NCBI GenBank assembly: GCA_946885765.1
Contig: CAMPHD010000104.1
Coordinates: 1 to 9,231 of the forward strand
Direction: 5' to 3'
Origin: an uncultured Thalassospira sp.
GTDB lineage: Bacteria; Pseudomonadota; Alphaproteobacteria; Rhodospirillales_A; Thalassospiraceae
Length of the DNA stretch: 9,231 nt
The translations under genes and the position numbers were made by a program. Below, in pieces: positions 1 to 6,989 of the stretch (the first letter of the stretch is position 1; every line of letters begins with the position of its first letter). Under the pieces are notes generated by a model. It saw only the letters and a program-made list of their open reading frames with translations, did not search any database and was not told the DNA's origin.

Positions 1-1
1 T

Positions 2-610
2 GTCGGGCGTTTGACCGGTCTTTTGCAGGGGCTTGAACAGAAACGCGCGATATCGCGGATACGGCGCGTTTCCCCGGACGGGCAGGGAAACCTGCAATCG
101 GAAAATCTGTCGATTTTGTATCTGGCGGGTATTGAGGGCATTGCGGCGAGTGAAAACGCCTTTGCCGATGATGCGTTTGTTTGCAACAGTTTGCGCGAGG
201 TTCTTTGCCATTCGGCGGCTGTGCAAGGAGACTCGGGCGGTGCAAACGCCATGATACCGATGCGGTTGCAGCGTGTGCTTGCCTGGATAGAGCTTCGTCT
301 GTCCGAACCGGTCGGCATTGCCGATATGGCGATGATCGCGGCACAATCGGAAAGTGCGTTATTTGCTGCCTTCCAACGCTACCTAGGAACCACGCCGATG
401 CGATGGCTTGGCGAACAAAGATTGCAGCGTGCCCATGCGATGCTGAATGATCCGAAAAACACAATGACACTTGGCGACATCGCGCGCGATGTCGGCTTTA
501 CCGATCAAAGTGCGTTCTCGCGGGCCTTTTCGCGGCGGTTCGGGCATGCGCCGATTGTGCTCCGGCGTGGGTCAGTCGTGGCAAGCGATAGTACATCCTA
601 CCAGTCGTAA
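2..610 (+). CDS. AraC-family transcriptional regulator, C-terminal part (5' end outside window)
   Basis: The reading frame is open from the first complete codon at base 2 to the TAA at 608-610, so the gene starts upstream of the window; the TTG at 11 is not a convincing start. Counting from that TTG, the last ~115 residues form the AraC/XylS DNA-binding domain with two helix-turn-helix units. The first is around residues 100-125 (VGIADMAMIAAQSESALFAAF). The second is around 153-181 (TLGDIARDVGF, then QSAFSRAFSRRFGHAP), matching the family signature. The ~80 residues before it would be the end of the sensory domain and show nothing I can assign. The usual P-x-x-Y/F-R-R ending appears as PIVLRR. 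The gene converges on the LysR gene and overlaps its 3' end by 13 bases. Target and ligand cannot be told. The family call is secure. Confidence 0.9.
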   Translation, partial: VGRLTGLLQGLEQKRAISRIRRVSPDGQGNLQSENLSILYLAGIEGIAASENAFADDAFVCNSLREVLCHSAAVQGDSGGANAMIPMRLQRVLAWIELRLSEPVGIADMAMIAAQSESALFAAFQRYLGTTPMRWLGEQRLQRAHAMLNDPKNTMTLGDIARDVGFTDQSAFSRAFSRRFGHAPIVLRRGSVVASDSTSYQS

Positions 611-1527
611 TCATCGGGAATTTGCGATCTCAGATCGCTTCGCCGTACCAGTTCAAGGAAAGCTATGGCTGCCGGGGAAAGGGTGCGACCAGACCGCCAG
701 ATCAGGCCGATATGACGCAGCAGTTCCGGTTTTTCCAAGGGACGGAAGATCAGCGGTTCCCTGCCCAGAACCGGAAGGGTCAGTGCCGGCAGGGCTGTCA
801 CGCCCAGCCCTTGCGAAACGAAGGCCCCGGCTGTGGCAAGGTGGGATACTTCGAACCGGGGGCGGAAGGGAATGTTGTTTTGTGCGCAGGCCGCATCAAT
901 CAATGTGCGCACACTTGTACCCGGTGCCATGGCGACAATCGGCTGGGCAATCAGTTCTTCCCATGTGTAGGGACGTTTTTCATCAAGGATGCCGCCCGGC
1001 GCACCAACCGCGATAAATCGGTCGGTAAGCAGTTTTTGAAAGGACAGGTTGTCGGTCGACTCAACGACGCCCGCAGTAAAGCCAAGATCAGCCTGACCCA
1101 TTTCGACTTCGCGGATCACACCGTCTGAAAGAACATCGTTGATCTGCACATCAATATCTGGATGCGCGTCCATGAAACTGGCGATCAGGGGCGGCAGCAA
1201 CCCCGCCGTGACTGACGGCAGGCCGGCAATCGTCAGGCGACCGCGCCGTGCAGCAAGATAGGAATCAAATTCAGACAGTGCATTTTCGGCAGTGCCAAGC
1301 ATCCGTTCGGCAAGATGACGGAAAACACGGCCCTGTTGGGTCAGGGCGACATTGCGTGTATCGCGATCAAACAGGCGCGTACCGGTGCGTTGTTCAAGTC
1401 GGCTGATTTGCCGGCTTAGCGCTGATCCTGAAAGGCCAAGTTTGTCTGCCGTTGCCCGAAAACTTCCGCTTTCGGACAGAAGAATAAAGGCCCGGATTTC
1501 GTCCATGTCGATATTGATGCGTTTCAT
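598..1527 (-). CDS. LysR-family transcriptional regulator, divergent from the TRAP/AtuA operon
   Basis: This 309-residue protein has the normal LysR length and layout. A winged helix-turn-helix occupies residues ~8-66 (RAFILLSESGSFRATADKLGLS, then SALSRQISRLEQRTGTRLFDR), followed by a linker helix and a LysR substrate-binding domain from ~92 to the end. LysR proteins are cytoplasmic and usually activate a divergently transcribed operon when a small co-inducer binds. Its position back to back with the TAXI/TRAP/AtuA operon therefore suggests it controls that operon; this is inference. The start chosen is ATG at 1527, with another in-frame ATG at 1506 (residue 8, MDEIRAF). Neither has a recognisable Shine-Dalgarno site upstream. 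Its stop (TAG on the minus strand, 598-600) lies inside the end of the convergent AraC-type gene. Confidence 0.93.
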   Translation of the reverse strand: MKRINIDMDEIRAFILLSESGSFRATADKLGLSGSALSRQISRLEQRTGTRLFDRDTRNVALTQQGRVFRHLAERMLGTAENALSEFDSYLAARRGRLTIAGLPSVTAGLLPPLIASFMDAHPDIDVQINDVLSDGVIREVEMGQADLGFTAGVVESTDNLSFQKLLTDRFIAVGAPGGILDEKRPYTWEELIAQPIVAMAPGTSVRTLIDAACAQNNIPFRPRFEVSHLATAGAFVSQGLGVTALPALTLPVLGREPLIFRPLEKPELLRHIGLIWRSGRTLSPAAIAFLELVRRSDLRSQIPDDYDW

Positions 1528-1533
1528 GCACTA

Positions 1534-1561
1534 ATTATGTCATTTTAATCACTTCAGGCAA
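1534..1561 (-). promoter_or_regulatory. Possible promoter of the LysR gene, placed for a leaderless transcript
   Basis: On the minus strand a -35-like TTGCCT (1561-1556) is followed after 16 bases by a -10-like CATAAT (1539-1534). Only six bases separate this -10 from the ATG at 1527, so transcription would begin at or within a base or two of the start codon. That fits the lack of a Shine-Dalgarno site. Both hexamers are imperfect and the region is AT-rich, so this is a weak prediction. Confidence 0.3.
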
Positions 1562-1569
1562 CAAAAGTT

Positions 1570-1588
1570 ATAGGGCAAGCTTTGCTAT
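1570..1588. promoter_or_regulatory. Candidate LysR operator in the divergent intergenic region
   Basis: ATAG at 1570-1573 and CTAT at 1585-1588 form an interrupted dyad separated by 11 bases. The core contains a further partial symmetry (GCAA, GCT, TTGC at 1575-1585). Size and spacing resemble LysR binding sites, although the exact T-N11-A consensus is not met. The left arm overlaps a -10-like TTATAG (1568-1573) on the + strand that has no good -35 element, as expected for an activator-dependent promoter. The site sits 72-90 bases upstream of the TAXI start codon and 43-61 bases from the LysR start codon. Confidence 0.35.
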
Positions 1589-1630
1589 GGCTGACGGAAA
1601 ACAAACTGAAAAATATCCGCAGTACAAAAT

Positions 1631-1642
1631 GCCCCAAGGGGC
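1631..1642 (+). repeat. Short perfect inverted repeat just upstream of the TAXI ribosome binding site
   Basis: GCCCC and GGGGC flank an AA pair, ending two bases before the Shine-Dalgarno region. A two-base loop is too tight for a stable five-pair hairpin, so at least one pair would have to open. It could act weakly on translation or be a protein site, or be chance. Confidence 0.3.
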
Positions 1643-1644
1643 TT

Positions 1645-1652
1645 AGGGAGGA
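1645..1652 (+). promoter_or_regulatory. Ribosome binding site that fixes the TAXI start at 1660
   Basis: AGGGAGGA lies seven bases before the ATG at 1660. It is the only strong Shine-Dalgarno sequence near this gene. It decides against the upstream in-frame TTG at 1582, which would also push a good signal peptide 26 residues into the protein. Confidence 0.8.
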
Positions 1653-1659
1653 ATATCCT

Positions 1660-2625
1660 ATGAAAATGATCAAGATCGCTCTTGCCGGGGCGGTGGCTAT
1701 CGGCCTTTCGTTTCCGGCTTTCGCCCAGCAAAAGCTGCTGATTGGTTCGACCTCGGCATCGTCTAGCCATTACGGTTATTTCGTTGCCGTGGCGAAGCTG
1801 ATTAATGACAATGTTGAAGACCTTGAGGCATCGGTTGTGGAAACCGGTGCAACCATGGATAATTTGCGCCGAATTGAACGCCAGCAGATTGATCTGGGCC
1901 TTGTAACCACAAACGTTGCCCAGCACGCCGTTGCCGGAACGAACAGTTTTGACGGGCATGCCATGGATCTGGGGCTTTTGTGGGTTTATACCGGCGCGCC
2001 ACAGAACGTCATCGTGCGTGACGATGCTGGTGTTGAAAATCTTGCGGGTCTTGTTGGTGTCCGGTTCAATCCGGGGATCAAGGGATCGGCAACCGAAAGT
2101 ACGACTGAGGCGGTTTTCAATGCTCTCGGGCTGAGTGCGGATTACGTGCGTGGGTCGACAACGGACGTTGTCGACATGATCAAGGATAACCGTGTGGCGG
2201 GGTACGTTAAATCCGGTGCTGGCGAGAAGCTTGATAGTTCTACGATTGATATCGCGACATTTACCCCCATTCGCGTGCTTGGCCTGACGGATGATCAGAA
2301 GGCAACCCTGATTGAAAAGATGCCAGATGTTTCCGTGGTTGATGTTCCGGCTGGTGCGGCGGATGGTGTTCCTGCTTACACGACCTGGAGTTTTGGCGTA
2401 GGTGTCGGTGCCGGTCCCAATCTGTCCGAAGAAACCGCTTATCAGATCGTTAAGGCGGCGATGGAAGACAAGGAAGTACAGGGGGCCGCGATGGCTAGTG
2501 TCAAGGGCGTCGATCTTGCCAAGCTGACCTTGCAATATGCCACCATTCCCCTGCATCCGGGGGCGGCGAAATGGTTCCGCGAACAGGGAATTGACATCCC
2601 GGCACGGCTTGATCCGGCGAAGTAA
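1660..2625 (+). CDS. TAXI-family TRAP transporter solute-binding protein (periplasmic)
   Basis: The 321-residue product begins with a signal peptide: MKMIKIALAG at the front, a hydrophobic core, and AFA before QQ, giving likely cleavage after residue 22. The mature part matches the TAXI (TRAP-associated extracytoplasmic immunogenic) family. It opens with a strand and glycine/serine-rich ligand loop (IGSTSASSSHYG), then VETGATMDNLRRIERQQIDLGLV, and ends with the family-typical LHPGAAKWFREQGI. TAXI proteins bind small acids or amino acids and hand them to a fused TRAP permease, which is the next gene. It is the first gene of the operon, 39 bases before the permease, and divergent from the LysR gene. 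The natural ligand cannot be read from the sequence. The family call is secure. Confidence 0.93.
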   Translation: MKMIKIALAGAVAIGLSFPAFAQQKLLIGSTSASSSHYGYFVAVAKLINDNVEDLEASVVETGATMDNLRRIERQQIDLGLVTTNVAQHAVAGTNSFDGHAMDLGLLWVYTGAPQNVIVRDDAGVENLAGLVGVRFNPGIKGSATESTTEAVFNALGLSADYVRGSTTDVVDMIKDNRVAGYVKSGAGEKLDSSTIDIATFTPIRVLGLTDDQKATLIEKMPDVSVVDVPAGAADGVPAYTTWSFGVGVGAGPNLSEETAYQIVKAAMEDKEVQGAAMASVKGVDLAKLTLQYATIPLHPGAAKWFREQGIDIPARLDPAK

Positions 2626-2664
2626 TAAGTCGCCTATATAAAAAGAATATCAGGGAAAATCGTC

Positions 2665-4530
2665 ATGTTGGATCGCGTTCAAAGCGGGCTTGCACTGCTG
2701 GTTGGTGCCTTTGTTTTCTATACGGCAGCGACTGGACCATTTGAAAGTCTTATCCAGCGGGCGATTTTTCTTGCGCTGGTGGTTTGTCTGGGACTTGCCA
2801 TCTATCCGTTGGGGCACGAACGACCTTGGCGCAAATTGGGCATTTGCATCGATGTGCTGATTGCCGCGATTACCCTTTGCGCATGCAGCTATATCGTTGT
2901 GAATTACGATGAAATCATGACGTCTCTGCCGTGGGCGACGACGCTGGATATGGTTTTGACAGCAGGACTTGTTCTCGCGGTTCTGGAAGTCGGTCGCCGT
3001 GCCGTGGGTATCATTTTCCCGGCACTGGTCGTGATCGGTCTGGCTTATGCACTATTGGGTGACAACCTTCCGGGCAGCCTTGGTCATCGCGGCTTTGACG
3101 TCGCCTTTGTCACCGAAACTATTTTCCTTGGTGATCTTGGTGTCTGGGGCATGCTGACCGGGGTTGCTGCAACCGTTATTGCCGCTTTTGTCCTGTTCGG
3201 CGCACTTTTGCTGCATACTGGCGGCGGGCAAAGTTTTATGGACCTAGCCATGCGGCTGGGCGGTCGACAGGCGGGTGGTGCGGCAAAGATTGCGACCATT
3301 GCCAGCGGTTTGTTCGGGATGATTTCCGGATCGGCTGTTGCCAATGTTGCCACCACCGGCAACTTTACCATTCCAATGATGCGTCGCCTTGGTTATCCGG
3401 CACCGTTTGCCGCAGCCGTCGAGGCCGTAGCGTCGACCGGCGGGCAGATTGCGCCACCAATCATGGGGGCGGCGGCCTTTGTGATGGCGGAAATTCTTGG
3501 CATTTCGTATGTCGATGTAATGGTTGCCGCGGTCATTCCGGCTTTGCTGTTTTACCTTTCTGTTTTTGTCACCGTGCATATCGTGTCGGTCCGGCGCAAC
3601 CTGCGCCTCGTGCCGGAAGATGAATTGCCCTCATGGTCTGAAATCTTGCAACTGCGCCGTGTTTTGCCGATCATTGCGGCGCTTGGCGGGCTCGGTATTG
3701 GGATATTCATGGGGCGGTCTGTTGCGACGTCGGCCTTTTACGGGATTACCGGTTTACTTGTGGCGTTTGTTGCAACGTCATATGGCAGCCTTTCGGTAAA
3801 AACGATGATCCATCGCGTTCTGGCCGGGATTGCGGATGCCGGAAAGGGGATGGTGATCATCGGTGTGCTTCTGGCTGGTGCGCAGATCCTTGTTTCCATG
3901 ATCAATCTGACCGGTATCGGGGTGACGCTAAGCTCGCTGATTGTGTCTTTTGCCGGGGATTCGACCGTTCTGGTCTCGATTGTCGTCGGGCTTGTCTGCA
4001 TGGTGATGGGGATGGGGTTGCCGACGACAGCAGCCTATGTGCTGGTTGCGGCGGTTCTTGCACCTGCGATGACGGCAGTCGGGGTTGAACCGCTGACCGC
4101 ACATTTGTTTGTGTTCTATTTTGCAACGATTTCAGTAATTACGCCGCCGGTTTGCGTTGCGGTGTTTGTCGGGGCAGGAATTGCCGGGACCAACTGGCTG
4201 CCCGCGGCGATGGAGGCCGTTCGACTTGGCGCGATGACCTATATCGTGCCCTTCATGTTGCTGATGTATCCGGGTATGACCGGGGGCGGGGGCACGCTAT
4301 CGGTGCTTAATGCGCTTTTGTCCGGGTTGGTGCTTGTTTTTGCGATCCCGGCATTACTGGGCGGGCAGCAGTTTTTGGGGCAGAAATGGCTTGATCGCGG
4401 CATGCTGGTTGCGGTGATCGTTCTGGCTCTTTGGCCTTTTGTGCTGGGTCCGTTTATTGCTGCAGGCGTGCTTGCAGCAGGGTTTTATTTTGGTAAGAAG
4501 CAGCGTGCCATGCCGGAGGTATCGCAATGA
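2665..4530 (+). CDS. TRAP transporter fused permease (DctQM-type, TAXI partner)
   Basis: This 621-residue, strongly hydrophobic inner-membrane protein belongs to the fused TRAP permeases. The small (DctQ-like) and large (DctM-like) subunits form one chain and work with a TAXI binding protein. The large-subunit signatures are clear: ISGSAVAN at residues 220-227, GGQIAPP at 259-265, and GMGLPTTAAY at 449-458. The first ~100 residues hold about four membrane helices standing for the small subunit, and the last ~100 are additional helices. TRAP permeases are ion-gradient-driven (usually sodium) importers rather than ATP-driven. The ATG at 2665 follows AGGGA at 2652-2656. Its TGA overlaps the ATG of the AtuA gene (ATGA, 4527-4530), so the transporter and the cytoplasmic proteins should be made together. 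Length is close to the family's lower usual range and I see no damage. Confidence 0.94.
   Translation: MLDRVQSGLALLVGAFVFYTAATGPFESLIQRAIFLALVVCLGLAIYPLGHERPWRKLGICIDVLIAAITLCACSYIVVNYDEIMTSLPWATTLDMVLTAGLVLAVLEVGRRAVGIIFPALVVIGLAYALLGDNLPGSLGHRGFDVAFVTETIFLGDLGVWGMLTGVAATVIAAFVLFGALLLHTGGGQSFMDLAMRLGGRQAGGAAKIATIASGLFGMISGSAVANVATTGNFTIPMMRRLGYPAPFAAAVEAVASTGGQIAPPIMGAAAFVMAEILGISYVDVMVAAVIPALLFYLSVFVTVHIVSVRRNLRLVPEDELPSWSEILQLRRVLPIIAALGGLGIGIFMGRSVATSAFYGITGLLVAFVATSYGSLSVKTMIHRVLAGIADAGKGMVIIGVLLAGAQILVSMINLTGIGVTLSSLIVSFAGDSTVLVSIVVGLVCMVMGMGLPTTAAYVLVAAVLAPAMTAVGVEPLTAHLFVFYFATISVITPPVCVAVFVGAGIAGTNWLPAAMEAVRLGAMTYIVPFMLLMYPGMTGGGGTLSVLNALLSGLVLVFAIPALLGGQQFLGQKWLDRGMLVAVIVLALWPFVLGPFIAAGVLAAGFYFGKKQRAMPEVSQ
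4515..4520 (+). promoter_or_regulatory. Ribosome binding site of the AtuA gene, inside the permease gene
   Basis: GGAGGT lies within the last codons of the permease gene, six bases before the AtuA ATG at 4527. With the ATGA stop/start overlap it supports coupled translation and fixes the AtuA start. Confidence 0.75.
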
Positions 4531-5864
4531 AAACCTTGCGGATTGGAACCGGTGCCGGCTTTGCCGGGGACAGGATAGAGCCTGCTGTCGAGCTGGTCAG
4601 GCACGGGAAGCTCGATTACCTCGTATTTGAGTGCCTGGCTGAACGTACCATTGCCCTTGCGCAGCAGGCACGGATGGGTAACCCGGATGCCGGATATGAC
4701 CCGCTGCTGGAACGGCGGATGAGGGCGGTATTGCCAATTTGCCGGGAAAAGGGTGTTCGCATTATTTCCAATATGGGGGCGGCAAACCCGCATGCAGCGG
4801 CACAAAAGACGTTGGCGGTGGCCCGAGAACTTGGTCTTTCCGGTTTGCGTGTCGCGGCTGTGACCGGGGATGATGTTTTGTCCGTGCTTGATCCGGAGAC
4901 ATTCCATATCGATGATGCAGGCTGCTTGTTGGGAGCGTTTGACCGGAAGCTGGTTTCAGCCAATGCCTATCTTGGTGCCGGACCTATTGTGGAGGCACTG
5001 GCGACCGGTGCGGACGTCATTCTGACCGGGCGTGCGGCCGATCCTGCGATGTTTCTGGCACCACAGATTTATGAGTTCGGCTGGGAAATGGATGACTGGA
5101 CACGACTGGGACGCGGGACGCTGGTCGGACATTTGCTGGAATGCGGGGGGCAGGTGACCGGCGGGTATTTTGCCGACCCGGGCTTCAAGGATGTTCCTGA
5201 ACTGGCCCGACTTGGCTTCCCACTTGCTGAAATTGGTGAAGACGGCAATGCGGTGATCACCAAGGTTGATGGAACCGGCGGCTGCGTTACGGCAGCGACC
5301 TGCAAGGAGCAGATTCTGTACGAGGTTCATGATCCGTCGGCCTATATCCAGCCCGACGTGATTGCCGATTTCACGAAGGTGACGGTTGCCGAAATCAGCC
5401 CGGACCGCGTTGCCGTTGCGGGTGGAGATGGCCGTGCAAAAACCGGGAAACTCAAGGTTTCGATCGGCTATGTCGATTCATGTATCGGCGAGGGCCAGAT
5501 TTCCTATGCCGGGCCGGGCGCGCGCAAACGCGGGCGCCTCGCGCTTGATATCCTCAAAGAACGCATCGGGATTGCGGGCATTGCCTGTCAGGAAATGCGT
5601 GGGGAATTGATCGGTGTTGATGCGGTTCTGGGAGCTGCTCCGAACATACCGGAAGATATACCCGAAGTGCGTGTCCGTTTTGTTGGCAGGATGGATAACC
5701 TAGCCGATGCGGTACGTATCGGCGAAGAAGTCGAAAGTCTTTATCTTAACGGTCCGGCTGCAGGCGGTGGAGTGACGAAATCGGCGCGCGAAATCATTGC
5801 GATTGTTTCGGGTCTTCTGCCGGAAGCGCAGGCCAAAACCACCGTCGAGATATTGGAGGCCTGA
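4527..5864 (+). CDS. AtuA-family (DUF1446) protein
   Basis: The 445-residue product is a soluble, presumably cytoplasmic member of the AtuA/DUF1446 family. The family is named after a gene of the acyclic terpene (citronellol/geraniol) pathway of Pseudomonas, where AtuA itself has no settled reaction. Conserved blocks seen here are GAGFAGDRIEPAVEL (9-23), LDYLVFECLAERTIALAQ (29-46), SNMGAANPHA (81-90), LTGRAADPAM (166-175), GHLLECGGQVTGGYF (201-215) and GGCVTAATCKEQILYEVHDP (251-270). The chain ends without the extra ~100-residue domain found at the C-terminus of longer AtuA proteins; that piece is the next gene. It overlaps the TRAP permease by four bases, which links its substrate to whatever the transporter brings in. 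No atuB, atuC, atuD or atuF-like carboxylase or dehydrogenase genes are in the window, so a terpene role is doubtful. The family is certain; the function is unknown. Confidence 0.9.
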   Translation: MKTLRIGTGAGFAGDRIEPAVELVRHGKLDYLVFECLAERTIALAQQARMGNPDAGYDPLLERRMRAVLPICREKGVRIISNMGAANPHAAAQKTLAVARELGLSGLRVAAVTGDDVLSVLDPETFHIDDAGCLLGAFDRKLVSANAYLGAGPIVEALATGADVILTGRAADPAMFLAPQIYEFGWEMDDWTRLGRGTLVGHLLECGGQVTGGYFADPGFKDVPELARLGFPLAEIGEDGNAVITKVDGTGGCVTAATCKEQILYEVHDPSAYIQPDVIADFTKVTVAEISPDRVAVAGGDGRAKTGKLKVSIGYVDSCIGEGQISYAGPGARKRGRLALDILKERIGIAGIACQEMRGELIGVDAVLGAAPNIPEDIPEVRVRFVGRMDNLADAVRIGEEVESLYLNGPAAGGGVTKSAREIIAIVSGLLPEAQAKTTVEILEA

Positions 5865-5866
5865 TC

Positions 5867-6169
5867 ATGCTGTTACGCGAAATCGCCCATTCCCGAACCG
5901 GTGATAAAGGCAATATTTCCAATATTTCCGTGATTGCCTACGACCCATCGCATTGGGAGCAGATATTGGAAAAAGTCACCGCAGATCGCGTCAAGCAGCA
6001 TTTTGCCGGGCTGGTTGCGGGCGAGGTGATCCGGTATGAGTTGCCGGGTATTCATGCATTGAACTTTGTCATGCATGATGCTCTTGGAGGTGGCGTTACA
6101 CGGTCTCTTGCGCTTGACCCGCATGGCAAGTGCCTGAGTTCTCTTATTCTGATATTACCGGTCGATTGA
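5867..6169 (+). CDS. AtuA-related small protein (free-standing AtuA C-terminal domain)
   Basis: This 100-residue protein matches the C-terminal domain of long AtuA proteins, here encoded separately. The diagnostic N-terminal motif is present (AHSRTGDKGNISNISVIAY, residues 7-25), followed by LVAGEVIRYELPGIHALNFVMHDALGGGVTRSLALDPHGK, which is also family-typical. The ATG at 5867 is two bases after the AtuA stop, with GGAGG at 5855-5859 as ribosome binding site, so the two proteins are probably made in matched amounts and form a complex (inference). It has no signal peptide or membrane segment. It is the last gene of the operon, and no convincing terminator follows it. Biochemical function is unknown. 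Confidence 0.87.
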   Translation: MLLREIAHSRTGDKGNISNISVIAYDPSHWEQILEKVTADRVKQHFAGLVAGEVIRYELPGIHALNFVMHDALGGGVTRSLALDPHGKCLSSLILILPVD

Positions 6170-6248
6170 CCGCAAAATCCGGAGTTTCAGCAAAGACGTT
6201 TACACCCCTGGCTGCTTTGATTGCCCCTGCGATTAGTTGAACTCCGGG

Positions 6249-6989
6249 ATGGCGTCGATGACTTTGCTTGATCTTCGTACAAAGGCCACCATGATTGGGG
6301 GCATTGCAATTGTATTTTGGGCGTTGCTGGCTTTGTTCACAACCGAAGTCGGCGCTATCCCGCCTTTTCAACTGGTCAGTCTTTGCTTTTCTGTTGCTGC
6401 TATTTTCAGTTTCATCTGGATTGCCCGTGGTAGTTTTTCAGCCTTTAGGGCATTAAGGCAACCGATTGGTGCCTAGGTACTGGGTGTCGGCGGACTGTTT
6501 GGCTATCATTTCTTCTATTTTGTTGCCTTGGCGAATGCGCCAGCGGTTGATGCCAGTCTGATTGCCTATCTCTGGCCGCTTTTCATCGTGCTGCTTTCGG
6601 CCCTTTTTCCGGGCGAAAGATTGCATTGGTATCACATTTCCGGGGCGGTTCTTCGACTTTGCGGGGCGGCGGTGCTGGGGTTCATAACGCATGGCGTGAC
6701 TGAAATCTGGGTCATGCCTGATACCGGGCAGTGGCTTGCGATTGTCGGACTTGGGCTTGGCCCGGTGGGGGCTGCGTTTTTTGTCTGGGATTACGGGACC
6801 AAGCACGGCGACATACAGGCGCTTGGCGTTGCGTCCTATGGTGCTCCTTTGCTCAGCACGATTTTATTGATTGCCTTTAGCAAGCCCGATGCCAGTCCGG
6901 CGGTGATTACTGGTTGCCTTTTGATCGTCGGCGGTGAGCTTTTGGCATCGATCAGAATGTTGCGCCGCAAGGCAATTACGGCGTCATAA
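6249..6989 (+). pseudogene. Decayed EamA/DMT-type transporter gene (in-frame stop plus internal loss)
   Basis: One reading frame encodes a recognisable drug/metabolite (EamA) exporter of the YddG-like group, but it is broken. The first part (KATMIGGIAIVFWALLAL to the RQPIGA block) ends at TAG, 6474-6476. The same frame continues with LGVGGLFGYHFFYFVALANAPA, LIAYLWPLFIVLLSALFPGE and, later, GLGPVGAAFFVWDYGTKHGDIQ, GVASYGAPLLST and LLIVGGELLAS. The TAG stands where homologues, as I recall them, have a tryptophan or other residue, so a single TGG-to-TAG or CAG-to-TAG change would explain it. The frame spans ~246 codons, whereas the family is usually ~290-300. The missing part, helices five to six, falls between GAAVLGF and MPDTGQWL (about 6672-6720). 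Start could be ATG 6249 or 6258, with no strong ribosome binding site. An intact protein of this type would export amino acids or similar metabolites. Confidence 0.82.

Noticed and set aside
1582..1659. Longer N-terminus for the TAXI protein from TTG 1582
   Set aside because: It would bury a clear signal peptide, has no ribosome binding site, and runs over the likely operator and leader.
1585..2556. Long open frame (323 codons) on the minus strand opposite the TAXI gene
   Set aside because: Its translation shows no family motif or plausible protein pattern, and the + strand encodes a complete TAXI protein with signal peptide and ribosome binding site. It is a frame shadow.
6159..6172. CGGTC-GATT-GACCG hairpin at the end of the operon as a terminator
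   Set aside because: Only five pairs, it overlaps the stop codon of the last gene, and it is followed by CAAAATCC rather than a T-run.
6144..6371. Minus-strand 75-codon frame across the AtuA-related / EamA junction
   Set aside because: The stretch around 6170-6250 reads somewhat protein-like, so a gene remnant was considered. I recognise no family, and the frame overlaps both real genes.
6528..6989. Separate small membrane protein starting at TTG 6528
   Set aside because: The codons between the TAG at 6474 and 6528 still encode conserved EamA sequence, so this is the downstream half of one broken gene rather than an independent one.
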